From positions 1,550,001 to 1,614,000 of the forward strand of contig CM062388.1 of assembly GCA_031310005.1 (NCBI GenBank): a stretch of DNA of 64,000 bases, given 5' to 3'. This DNA is from Dactylellina haptotyla. Taxonomy: Eukaryota; Ascomycota; Orbiliomycetes; Orbiliales; Orbiliaceae. The notes under the pieces are model-generated. The model had not been told where the DNA came from, searched no databases, and worked only from the letters and a program-made list of their open reading frames with translations. This document shows, one piece after another, positions 27,192-40,308 of the stretch (positions are counted from its first letter, which is position 1; every line of letters starts with the position of its first letter). Both the position numbers and the translations under genes were made by a program.

Positions 27192-30100
27192 ATAACTATA
27201 TTATTTAATAAATTATTAATAATAATTGCAAAATTCTAAAAAAACTTAAATATTTTTAATATTTTAAAATTATGGCCATTTCTAAATAATATTAATTTTT
27301 TTAAAATCCATTTTAATTTTTTTGGTTATAATAATAATTCCTAAAAATTTATATTTTATAACTTTGAATTTTATTTTTTTTAATTTAATTTTAAGATTAT
27401 ATTTATCTAATGCTTTGAGGACAATTATAACATATTATTGATATTCTTTGGGGTTTTTACTATAAACCAATATATCATTTAAATAGATAATACATATCTT
27501 ATTAATATAATCTTTTAGCATATGATTTATAAAAATTTAAAAAAATATTAAAACATTAATTAATCCTATGAATATAATTAAATATTTAAATAAATTATAA
27601 TAATATTTAAATATTATTTTTTAAACATTTTTTAAAGTAACTTACAAATTATAATAAACAATTATAATGTTAAATTTAATAAAATGAGTGGTTTTAATTA
27701 ACTAATCTAAAAATTTATTGATTTAAGATAAACTATTACAATTTTAATTATAATAATATTAAAACTTCAATAATCAATATAAATTTATAATTTTATTTTT
27801 AAAAATAAAAGATTAAATATTTTATAAAATTTCAAAAATAAATATATTTTTTATAAATTTTTTTAATATATTTTTTAAATATTTTAAATTTTTTCTTCAT
27901 ATAAATATAAACAAATAAAAATTTAGGCGTGGTATTTTTTTACAATAATATTTTGTAAGTAAATTTATTAAATAATAATAATATGTTTTTATTTTTAATT
28001 TTTTTAAAAATTTAAATCCATTTAAATATTTATTTTGGAATTTTTTTGAAAAATATATTTTTAAAAATTATTTTAATAATTTTAACAATATTTTTAACTT
28101 TAAACCATACCTATTTAAAAATATTAAATTTATTTTAAAAACAATAATAAATTTTTTTATTAAAAAAATATTTTATAAATTATAAATGGATTTTTTTTAA
28201 TTGTTTATAAATTATTTATTAAATTTAGTATAAATTTTATTAGTAATTATAGTAAATAAATTTAATTATTTTATTTTAAAAATTTATAATTAGGTTATGG
28301 TCTTCTAATTAATCATATTTTAAAATAAGGTTATTATTGGTAAAATTAAGAATATTGATAGTTTATTTTTTAAAATATTTATTAATAATAAAAATAATAT
28401 TAATTTTATATTTGATTATTTTTAAAAAACTTCTTTTAAAAGTAACAATATTATATGTAATGTTTTTAAATTATATAAAAAAATTATATTTTTTAATATA
28501 TTTTTTTAAAATATATATAATTTTTGTTCCACTATCTGCAAAAGCTTACATAAAATTTTTATTAATAATATAAAATATTTAAAAATATTATTTTTTAATT
28601 TGATTAAAAATTTTGTTAAATTTTTTTTTAATAAAATTAAAATTAAATAATTTGGTGTACATCACTATTTAAAACTTTTTTAATTTAAAATATTATATTA
28701 TTTGATATTGTTAAATTTTATATTATTAATAATATTTTTAATTTCTTTTTATTTTTAAAGGCTAAATAATATGTTTATTATAATTAAAATATTTTATTAA
28801 CAATTTCAAATATAAAATTTTAATTTTTTTTTATAATAAAATTGTTATTTATAATTTAAGCAACTTTTATGAATATATAATTTTAGAAATTTCTTCCAAT
28901 ATATTATAAAAATAATATTAATCCATTTTTATATATAATTAGTACAAAATATAAATTTTTATTATAAAATAATAGTTAAAAAGTCTTAATTTATAAAATT
29001 AATATTTTTTTATTTTTTTTAATTTTATAATAATGTTAATTTTTAATATTATTTTGATAATATTATAATTTTTAAATATAAAATTAATATATTTTATAAT
29101 TTTATAATTTAATTTTATAATAATAAAATATTATAAAATAAGTAACCTATTAATAAAATTTATAAAACTTATTATTTTTTATACATTTATAATTAAAGCA
29201 ATTATTTAATCTATATAATTTTAATATATAAATTTAATTAAATTTATATTAAAATATCTATATAATCAATATTAATATATTCACATAATTTTATATGATT
29301 TATAAATTAAAATAACTTTTATTATTATTTGTATAAAATATTAGGTGATTATATTTTATAGATCAATATTAAATAAAATAAGTTATTTAAAATATTAAAA
29401 TAAAATAAGTTATTTAAAATATTAATTTTTAATATTTAAATATAATATTTATTTTTGTAATTTTATTAATTTTTTTAATATCCGATTTTTAAAAATTTAT
29501 ATATTAAAATATTTAATTTTTATAAATAAATAATATTATTAGTTATTAAAAAATTATAAATTTTTTTAAATTAATTTTTATTTAATAAATTAGTAAGAGA
29601 GTATTAAATAGTTTTATAATTTTTTTATAAATAAATTTTAAATTTATGTTAATATATAATTTTTAAATTTATTGTAAATAAATTTGTTTTAAATTTTATA
29701 TTCTTTTTAAAAATTATTAGAAAAATTTTATATAAATTATAATAGCTCCTTCAAAAAGGATTTTTATTTAAAATAATATTTTATAATAAATTTAATTTTA
29801 TTTTTTATTAAATATTTTTAGTTTTAATTTTAAAATATATATTTCAAATGAAATAATAAATAAATAGAAGTTTAAATTTTTTTTGTAATTAAAATTTTAA
29901 AAATAGTTAAATTAGTATTAGAGGTATTTTCTTTATTAATTTGTAAAATATAATATTAAATTAACATTCTTTTTAAGATTTTTTTAAATTATTAATAATT
30001 GTTTTATTCTTCTATATATTTATTATAGTTTTCTTAATTTTTTATAATTATATTATTTTTGTAATATCTCTTAATTAATTATTCTAACATTTTTTAAATA

Positions 30101-31722
30101 TTAATTAATTAAATAATTTCACTTAATATATCCTTCCTTATTATACTAATAAATATCAATTTATTAAATTTTAGAAAACAATTTTTAATTGTTAATTTTA
30201 ATTTTAAATTTTTTAATTCTATAAAAATAGTTTAAAAATATTTTTAAAATCCAATTATTTTTATTTATTATCATTAATTATTTAATTTTAATAATTATTT
30301 TAAAACATATAAAAATTACTTTAATTCTAAAGTAATTAATTTAAATTTATTATAAAATAATTTAAAATTATAAAATAATCAATTTTAATTATTATTATAA
30401 AATCTAAGTAAATTATTCCATTAATTTAAGCAATTTTAAAAATAGGAATTAATTATAATTATTATAGTTTTAGAAAATTTACTTTATATTTTAAAAATAA
30501 TTATCATTAAGTTTTATAATTAAATTTTAATTATATAATATTAAATTTTTAAATTATATATAATTATTTTGATAATTTCTTATTTCTATATAGGCTTTAA
30601 CTTTTTAATATAATAAATCAATTATTCTACTATATATTTAATTATAAAAGTATAAATATTAATAATCTAAAAATATTTTTTAACAAATTTAGTTTATTAT
30701 AGATTTTAAATAATATGAAAATTTTTTAGTTTTATTTTAATATTTGTAAAATTATTTAAATTCTTTAATAAAATATAAATAATTCTATAAATAATTCGTA
30801 AAAATTTAAACAATATAATTATTATTAAATTTTATTTTTTATTTTTTTTATTTTTTTATATTATATAAAATAAAATTATAAGTATAAAAATAATTCCTAT
30901 AAAAATATAAAAAAATTTTATTTTTTATTATTTTAAATTATTAATATTAAAATAAAAATAATAATAATTTATTAAATAAATTAATTAAATTTATCAAGAT
31001 TTAATATTTTCACTTTTTTATATTAAATAACAAATTAAAGTAAATTAATAAAATTTATTAAAATCATTAAAGTTATTGAGGTATTTTTATTATTATTAAA
31101 ATTTTTATTAAAATTTTAAATTTCAAAGTTAAAAGCTGATTTACAACAAGATCTATTCTTATTTAATATAAAATAAAAATGAATTTTACTTAATTTTTAG
31201 TTAGATTCTAAAACAATTAGTATAATTTTTTAATTATTTTAAACATACTTTATATGTTTTTATAGATTTTAATAATTGTTTAAATCATAATAACCATTTT
31301 TTGAATTTTTTAAAATTTTATAGTTACTTTTAAATTTTATAAATATTTATTATTTAAAATAATAATTTTTGTTAGATTATTAATAACTTTATTAAATATA
31401 TATAATTTTTTTTTTTATATTTATGTAATAATATTAAAATAAATTTTATTATTAATAATTGAAATTTTGTTTTCATTTTTAAACAAATTAACTTTAAGGG
31501 TTAATAGAAATAAAAGTAATACTTCTCTTTCTCATTTTCAAAAATATAAAAATATTTAATTAATTTTATAAGACTTAATTTTTAATTTATTTGTTTAAAT
31601 GTTATATAAATAAGAATAATTGCTTTTATTTATAATTTTATTTTTTGAGATTATAAAATCTTCTAAATTAAAAATATTATTATATATATATTTTTTTTTA
31701 ACTAAAAAATAATTAATTAAAA

Positions 31723-32218
31723 TATTATACTTTATACGCTATTTAATGTAATAATATAAATATACAATACTAAAATATATAAAATTTTTTCTCTATTTAG
31801 GATACCTAAATCTCTTAACAAAAAATATATACAAAATATCAAAAATAACTTACCTAAAATATATAATAATAATAAAATAAAGATAACTTAAATATACTAA
31901 ATTATATTTAAATTAATTAATAAAAATAAAAACCATTTCATCAATCCTAATAATAATATTATATACATAATAGATTCCATACTTATTATAATAGATCTAT
32001 AACTCTATACTATAACTCTATAACTCTATATAAAATCCCTAGATTTACAAATTAAATTATATTATATTGTAATATAAATACTAGAACAAATAAATAAAAT
32101 TTATAAGTAAATATATTAGGAGTAATATATATCTATGAATACAAAGTGCAGCAATAGAACTCAAAACAGTGCAGCGCAAGGCAAGGTATAGGTATTTGTA
32201 CTGTCATGGTCTGTGACA
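31723..32218 (-). repeat. LTR element 2, right LTR
   Basis: The outer 100 bases (from about 32110) kept G and C, including GTGCAGCGCAAGGCAAGG and GGTCTGTGACA. The inner start reads TATTATACTTTATACGCT. Confidence 0.88.
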
Positions 32219-32395
32219 AAAACATAAAAACATTTATTAATAATTATATCAATATTTATTAAAAACTTAAATATTTAAATTCAACTAAAAATAATCTTAT
32301 AACATTTATTATTAACTATAATTAAAAAATTTAAACATAATATTTATTATTTAAATTATATATAATATTTTTATTTTTTAAAATAATTTAAATAC

Positions 32396-32598
32396 AGCCT
32401 TCATACATCTAACAAATGATTTTTACAATTTAATTTTAATTAAAATTATGTAAGATTATTTAATATTATCTAAAATTAATATTTAATTATTTAATATCAT
32501 CTAAATTTAATATTTAATTATTTTATATTATCCAAAGCCAGTCTTAATACATCTGATAAACAACTATAATCGTCTAACACAACAAATTTTTTGCTGAT
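32396..32598 (-). mobile_element. Transposon-like end with terminal word CATCAGCAAAAAATT, right
   Basis: Read on the minus strand, this begins CATCAGCAAAAAATTTGTTG at 32598, the inverse of the end at 5504. It contains two related words, CATACATCTAACAAATGAT and AATACATCTGATAAACAAC, about 130 bp apart, and repeated ATTAAATAATTAAATATTAA units between them. The sequence further inside resembles 5504-5680 in layout but not closely in detail. With the two LTR insertions removed, the distance between the two ends would be about 10 kb. Confidence 0.4.
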
Positions 32599-35084
32599 GA
32601 ATTTACTTATTTATTTATATATATAATAATTTATTACTTATTACATAAATTATTAATATTATTTTTAATTAAAAATTTTTTAATAATTTTACTTTAATTA
32701 ATATAATTATAATTAATTTATAAAGTATTTATATTTTTTTCTTAATAATATTATTTTATTTATATATATATAAAATAAATATTTTTATTTTAATCCTATA
32801 TTTTTTATAAAATTTTTATATATTAAAGTATAGAAATTTTTTAACATTATTTATTTATATTTTTATAATTTTATTATTAGGATTTAGTTTATCTTTTATT
32901 ATTATAATAAATTATATAAAATATATATGATATTTTAAATATTTATTAAAAAATTATACTTATCTTATATAAATAATTTTATTTATAATTATAAATATAT
33001 ATTTAATTTTTATATATAATTTATTTATAAAATTAATATATTATTTATAATTATAAATATATATTTAATTTTATATATATTTATTTTATAAAATTAATAT
33101 ATTATTTATATAATAAAATAGTTTTAAATAGATTTATTATATTTATATATATATATTTTAATAAGTATAATTTTTTAATAAAAATTAATTTATAATTATA
33201 ATATATTATATTTTTTAGTTTATATAGAAAATTATATTTTTTAAAAAAATATAAAATCCTAATTTATTTTATAATTTTTTATTTTCCAATTTATATAGCC
33301 TAACTTTTTTATACTAATATAATAAATTAGTGATTTTAATAAAAATTTATTTATAATTATATTATTTTATATAACTATTATTATAAATTTATTTATAATA
33401 TATTTTAATCCTTATTTATCTTTAATAATATAATATAATTGTTAAATATATAAAAACTTATAATAGAATTAAATATAAATTTTAAAATTAAAAAATTTTT
33501 TTTTTTAATAATAATCTACTTTAGTTTAAAAATTATTAATACTTTTTTTCAATTAATCTTCTAATAAAATAAAAATTTAATATTATATTAAATATATAGA
33601 GTACATTATATATAATTAGATAATAAGTAAAAATTTCAATTTTAATTTAATTATATTTATAAATTAATATAATTAAATCATTTTCTTAATTTAATTTCTT
33701 TATTTTATTAAATAAAAGTAACTAATAAAATAAATAGTATTATATTTTTAGAAATTTAATTACTTACCTAGAATTTATATATTATTTATTATAAATAATA
33801 GGGAAATTCATTTTTAATAATATTAATTTTATATATATAAGTTATATTATAATATAAAATTATAATATATAAATAATAATAATAATTTTTTTATTAAAAT
33901 TAAAATAGGATAAAATTTTATTAATAATTTTTCTATATATCCAATCTTATTATAATTATTATATAAAAATACTTTTATTTTTATATTTATAAAATAATAT
34001 AAGTTATTAATATCAATATTTAATATAATTTTATTAAAATATATTTTTATTATTTATATATTTATATATTTTACACATTATTATTATTTTTTATTATAAT
34101 TTTATTATATATTTTACTTATATTTATTTTATTTTTAAATATAATAACTACCATTATAATTATAATTAAAATTTATATATTTTTAAAATTAATATTTTTT
34201 TAATTTAATTATAATCTTATAAAAATTAAAATTATATTTTTTTATTAAAAAAATTTTTAATATAAAATCCTGAAATTTTAATATTCTATTTAATATTTTT
34301 AGATAATATAATAATATAAATATTATAATTAATTTATTTCTAACAATATAAAAATTTATAATAATATTAAAAAATATATTTTATTAAAAATTTTAATAAT
34401 AATATACCATTTTTTTATATATTTACAAACTTTTTAAACAATTTTTATATAACTATATAAAGATTATTATTCTTTAAATTAATAATTAAAAAAATAATTA
34501 AATTTTTAATATTATAATAAATATATAATTATTTAAATGGAATTAAGTTTTAATAATTTTTATTATTTCTATAAAAATTATTAAATTTATAAAAGTAAAA
34601 CATATATTATTATACACTAACTATTATATATATTATTTAGTAATAATTTAATATTATATTTTTATTTTAAAAATAAAATAATAAGATTTATAATTTCTAT
34701 AAATAAAATAATAATTACTATTATTATTATAATTAATAGGATTATTTAATATAATTAGAAATTTACTAGAGATTTTTTATAAAATTATAAAAATGTAACT
34801 ACCTTTAATTATATATATAAATAAAATATGAATTATTTAAACTAATTTTAATAATTATTATATTTATTATAAATTTATATTTTGTTAAAAAGGTTATTAT
34901 TATTTTATTTATATAAATATAGGGAATTAAATTTAAATAATAATATATAATATAATATATATAATAATAAAAGAATTTTTATAAATTAGAAATTTTATAA
35001 TTATTAAAAATTTTATAATTATTAAAATTTTAAATTTTAAAATTTAATAAATATTAATAAATAAAAATTTTCCAAAAATATTAA
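32599..35084. other. A/T-rich stretch with no recognised element
   Basis: Degraded sequence without recognisable coding remnant. It holds a two-copy direct repeat of about 63 bp (32981-33109). It may be the body of repeat family B, whose better preserved edge follows directly at 35085-35275. Confidence 0.45.
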
Positions 35085-35275
35085 AAAATAATATTAATAA
35101 TATATAAAAGCTTTAACTATAATAATATTATTAATTATATATAAGTATGAGTTTGTAAGATTAATATTTAATAATTTAAAATTATAATATATTAAGTCTG
35201 CTTTGTAGATATACATATAGAGCGGTACGGGCGAACCCGGCCTGTACGGCCTGACACGTAATCCTTATATAATTA
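35085..35275 (+). repeat. Dispersed repeat, family B, copy 2 with a G/C-retaining edge
   Basis: Homologous to 1545-1760. The last 60 bases (35215-35272) are the most G/C-rich patch between the full-length elements, with GAGCGGTACGGGCGAACCCG and CCTGTACGGCCTGACACG. In copy 1 the same positions are converted to A/T. The patch ends at TAATCCTTATAT, and Ty3/gypsy copy 4 sequence starts about 12 bases later, so this is the junction of two elements. Confidence 0.6.
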
Positions 35276-36379
35276 AATTAAAAAACAACATTTTTAAATA
35301 TTTTGTATTATCAATAAAAATCTGATATAAGTTTTTGCAAATAGTGGAGTAAAAATTATATATATTTTAGAAAAATATATTAAAAAGTATAATTTTTTAA
35401 TTTGATTTAAAAGTATTATTTATAATATTGTTACTTTTAAAGAAAATTTTTTAAAAATAATTAAATATAAAATTAATATTATTTTTATTATTAATAAATA
35501 TTTTGAAAAATATAAAATTAATATTTTTAACTTTATTAATAATAATTTTATTTTAGGATATGATTAATTAAAAGATTATAATTTAGTTATAAATTTTAAA
35601 AATAAAATAATTAAATTTATTTATTATAATTATTAATAAAATTTATATTAAATTTAACAAATTATTTATAAATAATTAAAAAAATTTATTTACAATTTAT
35701 AGAATATTTTTAAATAAAGAAATTTATTATTACTTTTATAATAAATTTAATATTTTTAAATAAATATAACTTAAAGTTAAAAATATTGTTTAAATTATTA
35801 AAAAAATTATTAAATATTTTATTTTTAAAATTTTAAAATAAATTCCTAAATAAATCTAAATTTTTAAAATATAAAATAAAAATATATTATCTTTATTTAA
35901 TAAATTTATTTATAAAATATTTGTAAAAAGGTATTATTTTTAAATTTCTATTTATTATATTTATATTAAGAAAGAATTTAAAACTTTTAAAAAATATATT
36001 AAAAAAATTTATGAAAGATACATTTATTTTTAAAATTTTTAATTAAATATTTAATTTTTTTATTTTTTAAAAAAATAAAATTATAAATTTATATTAATTA
36101 TTAAAGTTTAATACTATTATTATTAAAAATTTATAGTTTATTTTAATTAATAAATTAATAAATTATTTTATTAAAATAATTTGCTTTATTAAGTTTAATA
36201 TTATTATTATTTATTATAATTTATAAATTATTTTAAAAAACATTTGAAAATAATGTTTAAATATTATTATAATTTATTGAAATATTTAATTATATTTATG
36301 GGATTAATTAATATTCTAATATTTTTTAAACTTTTATAAATTATATATTAAAAAATTATATTAATAAAATATATATTGT

Positions 36380-36403
36380 TATTTTAATAATATATTAATT
36401 TAT
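36380..36403 (+). pseudogene. RT active-site remnant of LTR element 4
   Basis: Eight codons read YFNNILIY, with both aspartates of the YxDD box changed to asparagine. The upstream plus-strand reading (about 36245-36320) matches the FRTRYGLFEYLVMP region of the family, with stops. Confidence 0.8.
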
Positions 36404-36511
36404 AATATAAACTTTAAAAGAATATTGATAATATATTATTACTATTCTTAAAACATTAAATAAATATAATTTTAAAATCAAATTAAAAAGATAAATTTAA
36501 AATTATAAAAT

Positions 36512-36706
36512 ATAAATTTTAAAATTATTATTATAATTAAAAAAATTAAAATAAATTTTAAAATTATTATTATAATTAAAAAATTAAAATAAATTTTTAA
36601 AATTATTATTATAATTAAAAAATTAAAATAAATTTTAAAATTATTATTATAATTAAAAAAATTAAAAATAAATTTTTTAAAATTATTATTATAATTAAAA
36701 TTAAAA
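36512..36706 (+). repeat. Tandem repeat, five units of about 39 bp inside copy 4
   Basis: Five nearly identical units, each beginning ATAAATTTTAAAATTATTAT and differing by one or two A or T in homopolymer runs. The unit lies in pol just after the RT box. Copies 1-3 have only one unit's worth of sequence there, so the array arose in copy 4 after insertion, probably by slippage. Confidence 0.85.
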
Positions 36707-39676
36707 TAAATTTAAAAAATTAATATTATCCAAAAATAATTTAATTTTAAAATATTAAAATAATTTTTAAGTTTTATACAATTATTATCAATAATTTATT
36801 AAAAAATAGAATATATATTTACCATTTTTAAATTAATAAAAATTAAAATATATTTTAAAATAATTTTTAATCAAATACATATTTTTAATATTTTTAAAAA
36901 ATCTTTTTCTTAGTTTTATTTTTAAATTATATAATTTTAATTTATTTATTAAAATTAAAATAAATATATTTAATGCTATATAAAAACTTACCTATAATTA
37001 TAATTTAATTTAAAAATAATATTTTATTATTTATTTATTTATAAATTTAATATTATTAAATTATAATATTTTATTTATAATAAAAATTAATGGTTATTAT
37101 CTAAACATAAAATATGGAAAGTATATTTTTAAATAAAATTTTTTTATTATATACTTAGATTATAAGAATTTTATTTTATTTCTTATTTAAAGATTTTAAT
37201 AAATAATAAATTTATTAATAAAAATTTATTAATTAATATAATATAAAATTATATATTATAAAAGAAAAAAAATTTTAGTTAATATTATTAATTAACAATT
37301 TAATTTAATGGTTAAATTAATTAGATAAAAAAATTATTTTTAAAAAATAATATAATTATTTTAATTAATAATTTTTAATTTTATTTTATATTTTAAAAAA
37401 ATTAATTTATAAAAGATTTTAAATACAATTATTAAAATATTTTTATAATTATTAAAAATATTTTATAAATAAAAAAATTTTATTAAAAATTTTAATATTT
37501 AAATTATTTTATAGAAAAAAATTTATTTTTTTTTAAAAATTTTATTAAAAATTTTAATAATAATTTTATTAAATAATATTATAATATATTAGCTTCATAT
37601 AAATATTTAAAAATTAAATATATTTAGGAATTTTTAATTATCTTATTTCTAGTTTTAAATATAATAATATATTAAATAATATGTAAAAATTTATAATATA
37701 TATTATTAATAAATTTAATTAATATTTATTTTATAGAAAATTATAATTTTATAATATACTATTAGGATTATTTTAAATTATTTTATATAATTTTATATAA
37801 AAAATATTTTTAAAAAAACCTTTATTAATATTATTTATAATAAAATCTTAATTATTATTTATAAATTTAATAAAATAATAATTTTAAAATTATAAAATTT
37901 TAAATAATTTATAATAAAATTATATGTTTATAAAACAAATTCTTTAACCAATATAAAAATATAATTTAAATACATTTATAATAAAAATATATTATTTATT
38001 AATAAATTTTAAAATTCAGTTAAAACCAAACTAATATTAAAATTAATATTATTAATAAAAATATATTTAAATAGATAAAATTATAAAACAAATTATTTAA
38101 ATCATTAAAATATAATTAAGAAGTTTTTTAATATAATATAAAATAATTAAATTAAATTATTATTATATTTTGAATTTACTTATAATATATTTAAATATTT
38201 ATTTATTAAATATATATTTTATAAAATATTTAAAAATAAAATTTTATTATAATATTATTTTTTATATTATTAAAAAAATAATTTAAAAATAGAAAAGATT
38301 ATTAATAATATAAAATTTTTTATAAAAGATTTTTAATTTATAATAAAATGCATATCATATTATTATAATTAATAATATATAGAAGTATTTTTTTAAAAAA
38401 AAAAATTATATTTGTTTATTAAATATATTAAATAAAAAAATAATAAAGTAAAAATTAAATTATTAAAAATATATTTTAATATTATTATAAAAAATTTAAT
38501 AATATTTTAAACTCAAAATCTTAGAACTTATTCAAATTTATCAATTTTATATTTTATTTTAAAATTAATCTTTTAAGACTAAAAATCTAAAAATAAAAAT
38601 TAAAATATAAAATTATATAAAAATATAAATTTAAAATTTTTTTTAATAAATTTAATAAGAATAATAAATACTTAATTAAATAATCATTATTATATAAATT
38701 ATAAAATAATAAATATTTTTAAATATAATTTATTTTTATTATTATCTAAATTTATTTTAATAAAAAAGTATATTATAGCTTATAAAAAAATTAAAATGAT
38801 TAAAAGTTTAATTCTAAAATTAATAATTAATTAGATTATTTATAATTTTAATAAATTTTTGTTATTTTTTTTAATAAAATTATATTAGAATTATTTTTGA
38901 ATTTTTTAATTGTTCAATTATTTTTAATTTTTTTTATTTTATTAATTATTTTAGTATATTTTTTTATAAATAATATTTTTATATATTTTAATTTTAATTA
39001 ATATAATTTTATTTTTTTCAAATAATTTTTATTTAAATTTTATTTTTTTAATTTTCTAATTCTTTTATAATTTTATTTAATAATTTAATTATTTTATTAT
39101 TAAAAATTAATTAAATCTATCTAATAAGAATTAAAAATTATTTATAAAAATCTACTAGATAATTTTTTACACCCATTTTAAATATATAAATAAAATAACT
39201 AATATTTTCTAATATAATAATATAAAAATAATTGTTTTAAGTATAATATTCATAAAAAAGAAAAGTAGGAAATATTAGAAAATTTTAATTTAATTAATTT
39301 AAAAATCTTTAATATTATTGAATTTCTTTTAACATTTATCTACTGATATTATTATTTTAAAATATATTGATTACTCATATTTGTAAGAATATTTTATAAT
39401 TTAAATTTTATTTTATTATTTAATTTTTATTATATTTATATATATGTATGAATTATATAAGTATTTATTTAAAAAATAAACTTTATATAATATAAATTAT
39501 TATTTTATATAAATCTAATTTTAATATAAAAATTAATAATATATAAAATCGAATTTTTATATAGGAATAATAATAATATACTATTATTTTATACTTAGTT
39601 ATTAATATTTATATAAAATTTTAAATTTTATAAAAAAGTTATTTATATAAAAGTTTATTTTAAAAAAAAAAAATAA

Positions 39677-39792
39677 TATTATAAACTATAAATCTTGATA
39701 GTATAAATATTTATATTTTATTCTATATTATATTATTTTAAATTTTACTATTATATTCTATATTTATAGATATATATTACTTATAATATATT
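39677..39792 (+). repeat. 3' LTR of copy 4, first part
   Basis: Reverse complement of the G/C-retaining end of the other LTRs, here converted to A/T. It continues at 48344 after copy 3. The two parts join to about 529 bp, in line with the 496-516 bp LTRs of the other copies. Confidence 0.8.
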
Positions 39793-40308
39793 TGTTACAC
39801 TTCGTACGCTACCCAATATAACGGTATAAATATGTAATATTGAAATATGTAAAACTCTCTTTCTACCTAAGATATTTAGATTTTTTAATAAAAAATATAT
39901 ATAAAATTATAAAATATTAAAAATAGCTTACCTAAAGTATATAATAATAATAAAATAAAAATAATTAAATATTAAATTATATTTAAATTAATTAATAAAA
40001 ATAAGAATATTTTATCAATCCTAAGGATAGTTTTATATATAAAAATGGTTTAATATATTTGTAATAAATTATAAATCATAATAGATTATAATTTATAATT
40101 TATGATTTATAGTAAATAATAATTTATAAAATGTATTATACTATAATTTAGGATATTGAATAAGTAAATAGGTTTCGTAATTAAATTGTAATTAAATATA
40201 TTAAAAATAATATATATTTATAAATATAAAATATAACAATAAAAATTAGAATAATATAATATAAAATAAGATATAAATATTTATATTATTAAAATTTATA
40301 ATTTAATA
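39793..40308 (-). repeat. LTR element 3, left LTR
   Basis: The outer edge is preserved (TGTTACACTTCGTACGCTACCC). The inner end is A/T-converted and has lost two bases relative to copy 1. Confidence 0.85.

Larger units (their letters stand above)
23706..32218 (-). mobile_element. Ty3/gypsy LTR retrotransposon copy 2, full length, RIP-inactivated
   Basis: An 8,513-bp element of the same family as copy 1, with TG...CA ends and the 5-bp duplication AAAAC at 23701-23705 and 32219-32223. LTRs are about 23706-24220 and 31723-32218. The minus strand has the RT box YLNDILVYS at 27459-27485, so here only the first of the two aspartates is lost; this is the least damaged RT box of the four copies. The RNase H junction lies in the 26979-27191 open stretch. 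Two short internal duplications (about 24970-25080 and 29375-29430) look like local replication slippage after insertion. Confidence 0.93.
35287..39792 (+). mobile_element. Ty3/gypsy LTR retrotransposon copy 4, 5'-truncated, interrupted by copy 3
   Basis: Same family as copies 1-3 but on the plus strand. Homology starts at about 35287, which corresponds to about 14,345 in copy 1, so the 5' LTR, gag and the start of pol are missing. The RT box YFNNILIY lies at 36380-36403 and the integrase remnant near 37820-37900. A purine tract (about 39662-39676) precedes the 3' LTR, which starts TATTATAAAC at 39677 (TGTCACAGAC in preserved copies). At 39792 the LTR is broken by copy 3 and resumes at 48344. 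Copy 4 is therefore older than copy 3. Confidence 0.85.

Noticed and set aside
28337-28573. 78-codon plus-strand ORF in LTR element 2
   Set aside because: It lies opposite the degraded pol gene and is a shadow of the minus-strand coding remnant.
35215-35272. tRNA or other structured RNA in the G/C-rich patch
   Set aside because: GGGCGAACCCGG can form a small hairpin, but no acceptor, anticodon and T-arm arrangement fits. The segment is part of a dispersed repeat.
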